A stretch of DNA of 64,000 nucleotides from Doryteuthis pealeii (taxonomy: Eukaryota; Mollusca; Cephalopoda; Myopsida; Loliginidae): contig CM042150.1 of the NCBI GenBank assembly GCA_023376005.1, positions 71,384,941-71,448,940 on the forward strand, written 5' to 3'. Position numbers and translations under genes: made by a program. The notes beneath the pieces were generated by a model, which was given only the letters and a program-made list of their open reading frames with translations, ran no database searches and was not told where the DNA came from. This document shows, in pieces, positions 46,250 through 57,249 of this stretch (position 1 is the first letter of the stretch; the number at the start of each line of letters is the position of its first letter).

Positions 46250-47330
46250 ATTTATTAATAAATGAATTTTATAATGCATCAGTTATTTTATTTCAAAACC
46301 GTATTTCTGCTATGGTAAATTAATATTTAAAATTCATTTCGAATATGAAATGCCTAATTTTAAGTTTCAAATTTCCTATTTCTAGATTTTAAAAACAAAT
46401 ATCTATTTAATAACTACTTTAGTTTATTATTGTTAACTAATAATTTTTGTAGAAACACTATATTGAAAATTTAGGACACCCTCCTTTTAAACCGAACAAA
46501 TCTCGATGTATATTTTTCTTTCATAAGATAATGGTCAATTAAATCCAAAAGTGTAAAAGAAAATCGCAGTAAATATTTACAGAGCTGGTAAAATAAGCAT
46601 AAAGTAGGTTTACTAAGTAACTTAACTCTTAACACTCTTCCTAAATTTTCACTCACAATTATGACCTATGTCAATTCACCGGGGTGTTACACCCACCGAC
46701 ACCGAATTACTTGAAATTTGGCACAAATGTTCCCCTTCATGAGTTAGGAAAGTGTGCCAAATTATTTTGTCTTAAACCTTACAGTTCCGATTTTAGAGGG
46801 GGGATATAATTTTGCTATTTTGCCTCAAAATTAAGGCTGTGCGGTGTCGCAAAATCTCAGTTTTTTTTTTAATTTTTAAAAAATACTTTCATACATTCAA
46901 TATTTCTGAAATTTGGTATGTAAGGCAAATAAGGACTGTAGAATCCAAATATCCAACTATTTTAACCCTATACCTCACAGAAAATTTTATTTTGCCCACC
47001 CAAATGCATGACTCCAAAATCAACAACTTTTCACCTATGTAGCTTACGGTCAGTCTATCGAAAATGGGTCCTCTTCAATTTTCATAATATTTTTTTCTTA
47101 ACATCCACTATGTCTGCCTAAGTTCACCAAAGAATTTCGTGAGGGGGTCAAGTCTACTTTAGAAGATATGAACCTGCCAAGTTCAGAGTTTTTTTCCTAT
47201 GTACGTGCAGGATTTCAGTGAAAGATTATAATTAAAGACAATCATCCTAATGTTCCATGAACTCTCAAATGTTGATATTGTGCTCAGTGACTTCTTAAAC
47301 TATTCAATAATATTGTTTTTATCAATTAAA
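46250..47330. other. AT-rich non-coding stretch
   Basis: No supported feature; a C/G-richer patch at 46675-46710 (ccggggtgttacacccaccg) may be the edge of an unrecognised repeat. Confidence 0.35.
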
Positions 47331-47344
47331 AAAAAAAAAATTAA

Positions 47345-47600
47345 ATATGAGGGCGAGTCAAAAAGTAATGCCATTTTGTTTAGTACAGGTATAATTACCG
47401 ACACAGGAACATGTATCATGAATTAAAATGAAGTTGGTCCTCTGTGGATCACCTCCCTACTTTCCCACAGTCACTGTTTTTTTTTTTCAATAGCAATGTT
47501 CCACCTTCAAATGAGAGTATGTATCCCTATTCTGTTAACTGTTCTTTGAGCCACTTCTTCACAACAGATTTCACTTCCTCATCACTGGAATAATGTTTTT
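47345..47600 (-). mobile_element. Mariner-like 3' end with terminal repeat
   Basis: The left edge gagggcgagtcaaaaagtaa (47349-47368) resembles a mariner terminal inverted repeat. The minus strand then encodes a transposase C-terminus with SSDEEVKS..KKWLKEQL near 47535-47595. The rest of the transposase is absent. A second fragment of the same C-terminus lies at 48270-48325 on the plus strand. Confidence 0.65.
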
Positions 47601-47745
47601 ATTGAAAAGAAAGAATGAAAGATAGTTTTAGAGGCAAAAATTATTGTACTATTTGTACTGAGCTAACAGTTGAAAATGTTATTCCATGATAAACAGGTTG
47701 GAGTGATTCCAATTGATCAGTTGGATGCGATGGATATAAAGCTTA

Positions 47746-48226
47746 TTGCCTATAGAACAAGATTGTGATGAGGATGAAATACAGACCATCTGTTGCCATC
47801 ACAAACAGACCTTGTTGACTAAATATGAATGGCTTGAAAAGAGATGTTGTATTCCATTTAAAAATCATAAAAAGCAAATTAAAGGCAGTTTGAAACCAAT
47901 TTCATTGGTGATGGCAGACAAGGTAAAGGCTAAGTTGGTTCTAATCCCAGACAAGAAACTCTGCCCTAATTGTCAAATACAAATCCACAAACTTCTTCCT
48001 GATGAGGAAATGAAAGAGCTTGAAGCAGGTACTTCTGCAGAATCAGAAAAGAGTAGTAATAATGAAGAACCAAGACATGTATCAGATCAGCAATGAAAAA
48101 GCTTGATACAAGTACTTCTGCAGAAACAGAGAAGAGAAATATCAATGAATGTTTCTCTGCTATTGGAATTTCTCCAATAAAAACAAAAGGACATCATTAC
48201 TCTGGAAAAGCTCATTTAGGTAAGAG
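47746..48226 (+). pseudogene. Unknown-family cysteine-rich protein, N-terminal half
   Basis: A 116-residue frame (47746-48096) has CCHHKQTLLTKYEWLEKRCC, then PFKNHKKQIKGSLK and PDKKLCPNCQIQI, a His/Cys pattern that could bind zinc. A stop is followed by coding-like sequence in another frame up to 48226. I recall similar invertebrate predicted proteins of unknown function but cannot name a family. Its continuation occurs in inverted orientation at 48311-48700. Confidence 0.55.
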
Positions 48227-48727
48227 TTTTTTTTTTAAATAACAAAAAAACACAACAAAAAAATAAACAAAGTGAAATCTGTAGTGAAGAAGTGGCTCAA
48301 AGAACATTTAACAGAATAGTTCTGAAACTCCAAACACACACGACTTTTTTGTGTGACCAGTCGGTAGGAGAGCAAGTGTCAAGATTTGTATTTTTATGTT
48401 GGTTGATTCCACTCTCTTCATTTTTGCTACAAGAAGCTTTATCATTTTATCAAAGTACTTAGCTTTATCTAAAATATCATTTTTGAATTTCAAAGCCTCA
48501 TCATTCAACAGCTCAGAGTCAACATTTAACGACCTGCCTACTTTGGTCTTTATACATTGCAATACAGAAGAATGTTTTCTCTTACCTAAATGAGCTTTTC
48601 CAGAGTAATGATGTCCTTTTGTTTTTATTGGAGAAATTCCAATAGCATTGATATTTCTCTTCTCTGTTTCTGCAGAAGTACTTGTATCAAGCTTTTTCAT
48701 TGCTGATCTGATACATGTCTTGGTTCT
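48066..48727. repeat. Inverted duplication of ~150 bp
   Basis: Arms 48066-48226 and 48579-48727 are reverse complements, nearly identical apart from a 12-bp insertion in the left arm (near 48148). The spacer of about 350 bp contains the rest of the unknown coding sequence (minus strand) and a mariner fragment (plus). Confidence 0.93.
48308..48700 (-). pseudogene. Unknown-family protein, C-terminal continuation
   Basis: 130-residue open frame. After the segment shared with the plus-strand arm (GISPIKTKGHHYSGKAHLGK), it continues with KHSSVLQCIKTKVGRSLN, a helical EALKFKNDILDKAKYFDKM and IQILTLALLP, where the plus-strand copy is cut. It therefore appears to be the downstream half of the same protein, separated by an inversion. 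Confidence 0.55.
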
Positions 48728-48823
48728 TAAAAAAAATCTATTTTAAAACATGACATAAATTGTATTTAATTTTTTTTACAACCAGGAAAACAATTTTAAG
48801 TCACCTAAGTGTACGAATCTTTG

Positions 48824-49318
48824 CTGACTTCTGAAGACGATCGGAATATTAAAACGGAAAGTTTTTTGGTGGTCCCCAATGACAGTTTAATTTCAGTCTA
48901 TGAATTAACATTTTGCGAATTGGGTTACGGTTTTAGGGGATTAAGGTTGATTTTAATTACGTATTGCTTAAAAAAATAAACCACAAAAAAACCAAATTAC
49001 TATACATTTAATGTTGAAAAATATATTTTTAAACTAAGTTTAATTGAAATTATACATTTAACACAAATACTAACACAAACAACTGTCTCAATAATAGATT
49101 CAATAATTCATTAATTCATTAAATGCATAGTAATTTTTGTTTGTTTGTTTGTTTTTGCTGTTTATTTCTTTTAAGCAATACGTAATTAAAAACAACTTTA
49201 ATCCCCTAAAACCGTAACCCAATTCGCAAAATGTTAATTCATAGACTGTAGTTAAACTTTTATTGGGGACCGCCAAAAAACTTTTCGTTTTAATTTTCCG
49301 ACCGTCTTCAGAAGTCAG
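48824..49318. repeat. Large imperfect palindrome, ~190-bp arms
   Basis: Arms 48824-49010 and 49120-49318 are reverse complements at roughly 85-90 percent by eye, with a 109-bp loop. Shared landmarks include gcgaattgggttacggtttt and ctgacttctgaagacg. A diverged single arm of the same sequence occurs at 58410-58520. No coding capacity; a foldback or MITE-like element is likely. Confidence 0.93.
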
Positions 49319-49393
49319 TCGAAATCTTATTTACATCTTTTAAGAAATCAAACAATTATCTTATCTTCCCTCGAGTAGTATAAGTACAAGTAT

Positions 49394-49397
<4 letters not shown>

Positions 49398-49459
<62 letters not shown>
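49398..49459. repeat. (GA)n microsatellite
   Basis: About 60 bp of uninterrupted GA repeats. Confidence 0.97.
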
Positions 49460-49461
<2 letters not shown>

Positions 49462-49639
49462 GCACTCTTAGCAGTCAGGCACTGATTAAAACAAAACAAA
49501 CAAAAATATTGGAGAAACGGAAGGGGGCGAATCTACTGAGGTAAAGTAGGTGAGAGGAGGGATTCTCTAACTGCTGTTTTTTTAGTATAACTCTTACATG
49601 CTGTCAGCTCTCTCTACACCGCTTAACTGACAAATAGCG

Positions 49640-49849
49640 AGAATGGAAGAGCGTCAGATATAATTTTAGACAGGGATTGGTCTGTTGTTGACTTGATTGC
49701 TAATTACGCCTAATTAAAACCAATTAAATTGAATTTTTTTCAAAGAATGAGTAGTTCTAAAACCAAGGGATATCTAAGTATAAATATTGTGTCCATAACA
49801 TAGATAGAAAAAATCCTTTAGGAAATGAAAGTTGATAATCTCAGCTTTA

Positions 49850-49922
<73 letters not shown>

Positions 49923-49940
49923 TTACTTTATATCCATTTC

Positions 49941-49993
<53 letters not shown>
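49640..49993. repeat. Unclassified repeat copy IV with (TAA)n and (TA)n tail
   Basis: Carries attgctaattacgcctaatt (49697-49716) and aatattgtgtccataacata (49783-49802), both shared with 59240-59345. It ends in (TAA)n, (TA)n, the insert ggttactttatatccatttc (49921-49940) and a second (TA)n. Open frames across the TA tracts are artefacts. Confidence 0.8.
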
Positions 49994-49998
<5 letters not shown>

Positions 49999-49999
49999 G

Positions 50000-52405
50000 A
50001 GATTTTGGTATGTACGTGTCGACGTATAACAAAAAAACGGGAGGTCACTCAGATTCAAAATCGTTCTAACTAAGAAAAACTCCAAATTTGGTTATTGATT
50101 TTTACTGATTAAGGGATTTAATCGATTAATTAATCCAAAATCACCCAATTTGCGGAACTGTCCGTATATCAGCCCCTCCTGATAATAAAATATTGTCTCT
50201 GCCTGCTTATTGTTAAAGCGATAACAGCAGCGAAGTTCTGATTTTAATGAATTAATTTTGCAGTCTAAGCCGTTCAGCTCCGAATTTATGGCCTATTTAT
50301 GGTCCAATTTTTAATAATTTTTATATCGTTAGAAAGATAAGAAAATACTCTTTCAAAATATGTAATTTGTGTGAGTTTTTATCAATTGAATCATTTTTTA
50401 CAGCGAGTTAAAAAATTAAAAAATGGCTTCGGATAGCTACGCTGCCTATGATTATTGCGATACAAGCAGTGCAGTCTATATCAGTCAGATCGGAATCTCT
50501 TACCTATTTAGGATCAAATCTTTAAAATATTTATACCTTTAGTAATAAGATGAAATAGTCTTTCTGAATATGTAATTTGTATGTGTTTTTATAGATTTTT
50601 TTTTTTTTTACAGCGAGTTAAAAAAAAAAAATACTACGCATTTAATCGTAAATAACAGTATCATGAAAATCAGTTTACGTCGTAAGTACGGTTACATATT
50701 TGTATAAATTAAACTAAGATTTTCATTCGAATAAAATGACTTTTAATTCTTTAATTTATTTATTAATTTTTATTGTTAGAGTTTTAAAGGGTTAAAAATA
50801 ACAATAAGGTTGACGAATTTCCTTAGAAACTGTTTTTCTTTTGGTTCGTTAACTAATTATTTTCTCAAAACACGATAAAAAAAAACAAAAACAAAGGTTA
50901 CTAATGACAAAATCCGGTGTTTTATCTTTAGTCGAAGGCCCGACTGGAGATAAGTAGTCAATTATTTGTAAGACGAAATTTATTTCAAGTTTATCTGACA
51001 ATATCCAGTTATTGGAACATTTTAAAAAAATTGTATGTAAGTACGAAAAATTGTAAGCGCTTTGTTTATCAAAATGACATGATTCGTTAGTAAATTACCC
51101 GAAAAGTTGATAAAACAAAACAACTAACAACTAACATTTAAATTATTATTCAAAATACAATTTAAAATATTTCTCAGAATTTGCCTTACAAATTAAATTT
51201 TAAGTTTTATGATTTTACTCTTTATTGTGAAGTCAATAAACATCGCTGAGTTTATAGTGCAACTTTTCAGTTCTGAAAAATTGGCATGTTTAAATAGAGA
51301 TTTCATAGGTGACATTTGAACTTTTATGAAAATTGATGTTTTGTAATTAATATAAATTTTTTAATAAAACTTAATTTTAACTAGGGGGGCGGTAGGGGTT
51401 AGGGTTAGGGGGGGGGTAGTTTAATGGGAAAATAAATAAATAATTTGGGTTCCGTTCAAGCGGTTCCGATATGGGGATCAATTTACTATAAACTTATACG
51501 AGGAAATGAGCACCCGTGAATACTCAAATAATAAAGAACTTTTAAGAATTTTTTTTTTCAATCTGATAGATTGGTGTGTAATCGATAATAATCAACTGAT
51601 GGAAAAAAATAGATGGGGGAGGGAGTCCAGATAATCAGGTCCACCAAAACGTTTTTAAACAATGTTTTTAAAATACTAGGTACCACCAATTTTACAGTGT
51701 GAAATTTACCCCCCCCCCCTATATTTAACACTATGAAACTTGCAGAAAAATTAATATTTTCTTGAAAAAAGTTTTTCCATTTGAAAGAAAAAACATTAAA
51801 TAAACTCCTGATGATTTTTTAACTTTTTTTCAGCTTACGGAAATAATGAAAATTATGATTGAAAAACAATGTTTTCATTTTTGCACTGTTAAATCAACTG
51901 AAAATTAACGTAGCTAAAAACAAGTTACGATAAAAGTTTTTTTAAAATTCTATGAAAAATCAATTAATTATAAATAATAACAAAATATTTCCGTTTTATT
52001 CAAGATGGCCTAAACTGATCAATTGGTGGTCCCTATAATACTATCTTAGGTTTTAGCAAAAATAGATATTGCAATACGAAGAATTTAAATTTTCGATTCT
52101 CAGCTTCTTTTTAAACTCAACATGCAATTAAGAACTAAATGTGAATTGTTGTCATGTACAAAAAATTTAAAACAATAACAAACAAATATACAAACGAATA
52201 CTTTCAATTTGTTGTATAATAATATGAAATAATTTTAAACTATAAAACAGAAAATACAAATCCTGAAATATACAAATTCTCAATGATTTTAGTTTCAAGA
52301 ATTATTTTCCTTTTACCCCCTCTCTAACTACTGTCTTCCACTTTCTCTCTCACTCCCTGGTGATCCAAATTTCATTTTAGTCCGGTCATGGATCGGGTAC
52401 TTTAG
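50000..52405. other. AT-rich non-coding stretch
   Basis: No gene seen. Two related sub-segments (50270-50420 and 50490-50630) share tatgtaatttgt followed by tttttacagcgagttaaaaa, suggesting an old duplication. A G-rich patch at 51385-51418 includes two ttaggg-like motifs. Confidence 0.4.
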
Positions 52406-52408
52406 CTA

Positions 52409-52460
52409 GTATATATATATATATATATATATAAGAAATGGATATAAAGTAACCTACTCG
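52409..52460. repeat. (TA)n followed by inverted copy of the 49921 motif
   Basis: The TA run (52409-52432) is followed by agaaatggatataaagtaac, the reverse complement of the 20-bp motif between the TA tracts at 49921-49941. Confidence 0.9.
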
Positions 52461-53390
52461 AGTTTCATCATCTGAAACGTCAGGGTTACATCCGTTGAAT
52501 TAATCGAGTTTTCGATTAATATCAGTTGGTACCACGTATGTCTGTTGAAACGGGTCTTATCGTTATTGATGAACGCTGTTTATGGATTTGAAACTCGCCG
52601 AAATTGTTTATTGGATTAAAAAAAAAATTACTTTTTCAATTGTTATTTAATGAAGGGTAAATTACGGGCGTGAGAGTGGTTAAATAAACGAAAAAGATTA
52701 AAATTATTTATTGGTTGGTTTTGGTTTGGTTAGAGAGTATGCGAAAAAAGAACCGATCGTAGGCGTTATAATAACAGAGGTTTAGATGGTATTATTCCTC
52801 TCTCCTCTCTCGTGGTTTAATACGGTTAATTAATAAAAATAAAATAAAGGGATAAAAATAAAATAAAAATAAAAGTAATAATAAAAAATTTAAAAAAATA
52901 ATAATATAATAATAAAAATAAAAATAAGAAATTTTAAAATTAAATAGATATAGTGTTAGTATGAAATTTTATTATATTAATCGGAGTTAAAATTTGAAAA
53001 GGTAGAAAAGGAAAGGAAAGGAAAGGAAATGGAAAATAAAAGTAGAAACGTGAGGTGGATTTGTTGATTTATTGATATAATATTGCCGGTCTTAATATAA
53101 GTTAAAATACGTTGAGTTAATAATTCAAATTTAAAATTGGAAATTTAAAAATCTTAAAATTTAGTTAAATTAATACTTAAGCTTTAAGATATGAGTACTT
53201 TTGAAGAAAAAAATTATCAATTTGTTTATGGGCTTGCTGTCACGTGTTTTTTTGTTATATACGGTGTTTTAAATATGGAGTAAAAAAACGTAATTTATTT
53301 AAATTGTAAATAAATAAGTAAACAAATAAACAAATATATAAATAAAAATAGAAGCAGAAACATAATTTGGTTTATGGGGGGCCCCATTCA
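52460..53390. other. AT-rich non-coding stretch
   Basis: Includes A-rich simple sequence (52825-52940) and an aaagg repeat near 53010-53030. No gene seen. Confidence 0.4.
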
Positions 53391-53394
53391 ATTT

Positions 53395-53815
53395 AAGCTT
53401 AAACATCAACTTAGGAAAAATATTTTTCAAGACCCCAAACTATCACTTTCCACCCAAAGCAAACTCCACAAAATATTCAACAAGAACACTGTCAAATTAT
53501 CTTATAGCTGTATGCCGAACATGAAAAACACATAGATAAATCCAACATAAAAAATTAAACAAAAGCCAAAACGACAGCACCCTTCCATGTAACTGCCGAC
53601 ACAACAATAACAATAGCAATGATAGCAGTAATGATAATGATAATAACAACAATAATGATATCAAACCAACATGCCCACTCAACCACAAATACCGCAACAA
53701 AAACCTAGTATACAAAGCTACGATCATCGACAAAAATAACAAAAAAATGGTATATCTGGGTTCCACCGAAAATCCTTTCAAAAATCGATATTACAATCAC
53801 ACATCCAAATACATT
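53395..53815 (+). pseudogene. GIY-YIG-like 3' end of a Penelope-like element
   Basis: Plus-strand residues KLSYSCMPNMKN near 53490-53525, a Cys-rich CNCR and CPLNHKYRNKNLVYKAT (53673-53720), then MVYLGSTENPFKNRYYNH (53748-53800). That final part resembles the GIY-YIG nuclease module with a zinc-binding linker seen in Penelope-like elements. It joins directly to the RT of a second unit at about 53815. Confidence 0.6.
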
Positions 53816-55250
53816 ATTACCACCTATCGTCCCCACCATTTACGGCCTCCCTAAACACACAAACCAGGGATTCGTTAATACCTATAATTTCGGGAATTGG
53901 TACTGCCCCTCATAAAATTGCTAAATCTCTTGCTAAAATATTACCCCCCCCTCTTAGGTACCATTAGCAAATCTCACATAAAAAAATCGAATAGCTTAAT
54001 TTCAAAAATAAGAAATATTAACATGAACAACAAATGTTTAGCAAGCTTAGATATAAATCACTCTATACTAGTATCCCGGTTGACAAATGCATTACTCGTC
54101 TAGAAAACCATCTCAACAAAATCAATACCTCTTTTCCATTACCCACTAACAAGATAATCCAAATCTGTAGACTTTGCACTAGGAATTGCTTTTTCCAGTA
54201 CAACGGAACCTTTTACAGACAGAAGTTCGGGTTGCCTATGGGGTCACCTCTGAGCGGCGTTTTGGCGTGCCTTTTTCTTGAATTCTTAGAATCCGGTCCC
54301 TTTCAATATATTCTACCAATAACTCTAATTTTTTCCGTTACATTCACGACACCCTATTCATTTACCCGAAAAACTGTAATTTAACTAACATTATTGACAA
54401 ACTAAATGATGTTGAACCCTCCATCAAATTTACTCATGAACTTGAACATAACTACTCCCTGCCATTTTTAGATACACTTATTATAAATAATAACAACAGT
54501 TTAGAATTCAAAGTTTATCATAAAAATACCAACAAAAATGACTACATCCATTTCTATTCCCACCATAACACTAAGATAAAAAGTGGTATCATATTGGTTT
54601 CTTTCTGAGAGCACTTAGGATATGTAATAAGAAACATTTAGATGAAGAATTTAATTTTATTGAAAGGTCTTTTCTTAAATTACAATACCCCTTAAATTTT
54701 ATACACCGTGCCAGAAAAAAGGCATTTAAAATACATAGTAAAAATAGTAATATTACATCTCCCAACAATGGCACACAACATAACAGTAATAACGTCTCTT
54801 GATAGGTACATCATACTTCCTAATAATCCTATTACTGATAAAATAAATAAGAACTTAAGTAAGATAGGCATTAAAACTGTCACTCACTCCACTAAAAAGT
54901 GAAAAACATTTTACAAAATAAAATAATCATAAACACACACATTCTGAAGCTGGAGTCTACATTATTGATTGTTTTAAATGTAACAAAAAATATGTAAGGG
55001 AGACTTCCAGATCCTTAACTAAACGTCTACCGGAAACACAAATATCATATTAAACGAGGTTTTCAAAACAACGCATTAGCTAAACACATCTTTGATCTCA
55101 ATCATACTTTTGATTTCAAAGGTGCCAAAATATTAACCCACATACATGATAAACACTACGTAGAATTATGGAATCTTGCGTTATTCTTACCCATAAAACC
55201 ATACCCCACAAGGTTTCTTTAATATATCCCCTTATTTAGCGACACTTGTA
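53815..55250 (+). mobile_element. Penelope-like element 1 (RT plus GIY-YIG)
   Basis: Reading across frames: TIYGLPKTHK near 53835-53865, SGIGTAPHKIAKSL, then LASLDI and SIPVDKCITRLENHL (54040-54115), FYRQKFGLPMGSPLSG (54213-54260), and a catalytic box at 54339-54350 that reads YIHD, with His for the first Asp. FLDTLI and HFYSHHN follow, then FLRALRICNKKHLDEEF (54605-54655). A GIY-YIG module closes it: GVYIIDCFKCNKKYV (54955-55000) and KRGFQNNALAKHIF (55055-55090). PLE proteins use RT to extend DNA primed by the nuclease or at telomeres. Stops and frameshifts make this copy defective. Confidence 0.83.
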
Positions 55251-55344
55251 GTCAGAAACCATAAAATCCCCTTCACATAACATTTCCGTTATTTACTTCC
55301 CATTAAAAATTTTCTTATTAGCCAAATAATAAAATAAAAACCTT

Positions 55345-55560
55345 ACCATCAATTTGAATTTGAATTTGGATTTGAATCAAATTTGAATTTGCAAATAAAT
55401 GGATTTAAATTTGTATGTACGGAACGTTACATTTGAATTTGGATTTAAATAAAACCTTACATTTAGGTTTAGGTTTTGATTTATAAATAAGAAACTTGCA
55501 TTTTATTTGATTTGAATTCGGATTAGAAAATAAAAACCTTACATTAGATTTAAAAGCTTC
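55345..55560. repeat. Degenerate TTTGAA/TTTGGA hexamer repeat
   Basis: Runs of atttgaatttgaatttggat and relatives, interspersed with aaaaccttacatt units. It follows the Penelope-like element and could be its non-coding terminal repeat. Confidence 0.85.
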
Positions 55561-55614
55561 ACATTATCTAAAAATAATAACAAATACCTTTCATCCGTCC
55601 ATACCTTTTTTTTA

Positions 55615-55730
55615 CTTTATATATAAGAAAAACAAAATATAAAAAATAATTAATCATATAAGAAAAACAAAATATAAAAATAATTAATCATATAAGAAAA
55701 CAAAATATAAAAAATAATCATAAAAATTCT
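55615..55730. repeat. ~38-bp tandem repeat, three copies
   Basis: Three copies of atataagaaaaacaaaatat plus aaaaataattaatc, with small length differences. Confidence 0.9.
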
Positions 55731-56079
55731 TTTTCTAAAAATCTTTTGAAAGCCAACCGTTTATTGTTTAATACCCATCCACTTTTGTATAAGTAAATTC
55801 GTCCTGTTGCCAACATCTCAAAATCCGCTACAAAAAAGATATACATATCGTTGTGACCGACAAAAATATGGCGGGAATGCCATTTTTTTGCAAAATCAAG
55901 TTTTTTTTGTTTTTTGAACTCATTTGTCTTTTATCTCCGATCACAAACACCACGGATTAAACGGGCTATGAAGATGATTTTTGTAAAATCTAAATATTGA
56001 TCAATATCAGCTATGATTACGTTAAAAATTGTTTTCTCTTTAACAGCATTGTGTGATGTTTTCATTCCACCTTTTCTTA

Positions 56080-56112
56080 CGCATACTGTCGGATTCATTT
56101 CCTTTCTTTTAA

Positions 56113-56174
<62 letters not shown>

Positions 56175-56216
56175 AAAAGAAAGAAAATGAATCCGACAGT
56201 AGATCCACCTTTCATA

Positions 56217-56260
<44 letters not shown>

Positions 56261-56282
56261 ACATATATCATGAATATATATC

Positions 56283-56310
<28 letters not shown>
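56080..56310. repeat. Foldback structure around (TA)n tracts
   Basis: Arms of about 29 bp (56085-56113 and 56172-56200; core gttaaaagaaag...aatgaatccgac) are reverse complements with one mismatch and flank about 60 bp of TA repeats. A second TA block follows (56219-56310). A related gaatccgac motif lies next to TA at 59500. Confidence 0.92.
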
Positions 56311-56311
<1 letters not shown>

Positions 56312-56314
<3 letters not shown>

Positions 56315-56430
56315 CTAGAAAATACGTGACCCGTTGGGTCATCCATTGTGCTCGGTTTAGATTGTTGGAAAAATCACATGATAATATTATTTCACTAATT
56401 TAAAGTTTTCCCAAACTGTCCAAATAAGTT
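56312..56430 (+). repeat. Unclassified interspersed repeat, copy V
   Basis: Begins actagaaaatacgtgacccg and continues gttgggtcatccattg, the same module as at 44170 and 45990, then aaaatcacatgataatatta as at 44230. Confidence 0.8.
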
Positions 56431-56529
56431 ATTTAAACTGGAGTAAACATTTTCAAATGACCAAAGGAAGAACAAGAGAAGGTCACTTGGTTAGTTAATT
56501 TGTAATTAAAGGTAAGTAGGATTTTAATC

Positions 56530-57240
56530 ATGGATATCCATGACAATCTCTAGCCAACCCTACCCTATCAATCATTGTTCTCAAGAGGTTCCTCACAGCA
56601 TCAAATATCTGCACAGAGTTGGTCAATGTACATCTTTGCTCAACGGTCCACACTGGCGTGCCTGTCTGCTGGTTTCCATACAAAAACATCATGAGTTTGT
56701 CCTTGATTCTCCAGCAGTGTCCAGCATTTTACTCAGATTGTTTGTGTGATAAGTGGCAAGTGGCCATACAGCTGCTTTCTCATGGGGTGCTTGCTTTCAC
56801 AACTTTTTTGAAATTACATACTGCATTCATGTGCAGTTCCATGTAGCTTATTCTCTAGGTGCTATGTTAGTGTCCAAGTGGTACAGTTGTACAGTAGCAA
56901 TGATACAGCTATGGTTGTGAAGAATTGTTGTTTTAACTTGTCAATGAGATCAGATTTCTATATGACTGATAGTCCATGGAAGACCATACCTTTCACTATG
57001 CATTGATTAACATGGCTTTCTTTGATAAGATATTACTACCTAGGTACGTTAGTTGTAACACCAATTTCCAGGGTTTATCATCGAATGTGGAGATGCCTCC
57101 TTAATTTTAAAAACACATGAACTTGGTTTTATTGGAGTTCACATAGAGGGTGATGTTCCATGCTCATTCGGTGCAGAATATTGGCCTGCTTCTTGCCTTT
57201 TTAAAAAAAAATTATTTATAACATCTAATGATGTTTACTT
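56530..57240 (-). pseudogene. RTE-like LINE 3' end, minus strand
   Basis: Minus-strand pieces match the unit at 27110: KFMCF and GGISTFDDKPWKLVLQLTYL (57070-57135), a decayed LYNCTTWTLT segment (56865-56900), KQLYGHLPLI near 56755-56785, and GHCWRIKDKLMMFLYGNQQT (56660-56720). Many stops. It is another 5'-truncated copy of the same family. Confidence 0.8.
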
Positions 57241-57249
57241 ATGTAGCTA

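Noticed and set aside
49774..50085. Open frame with YIYIYI runs
   Set aside because: Produced by (TA)n and (TAA)n tracts.
51385..51418. Telomere-like ttaggg motifs
   Set aside because: Only about two units in a G-rich patch; too short to claim an interstitial telomere.
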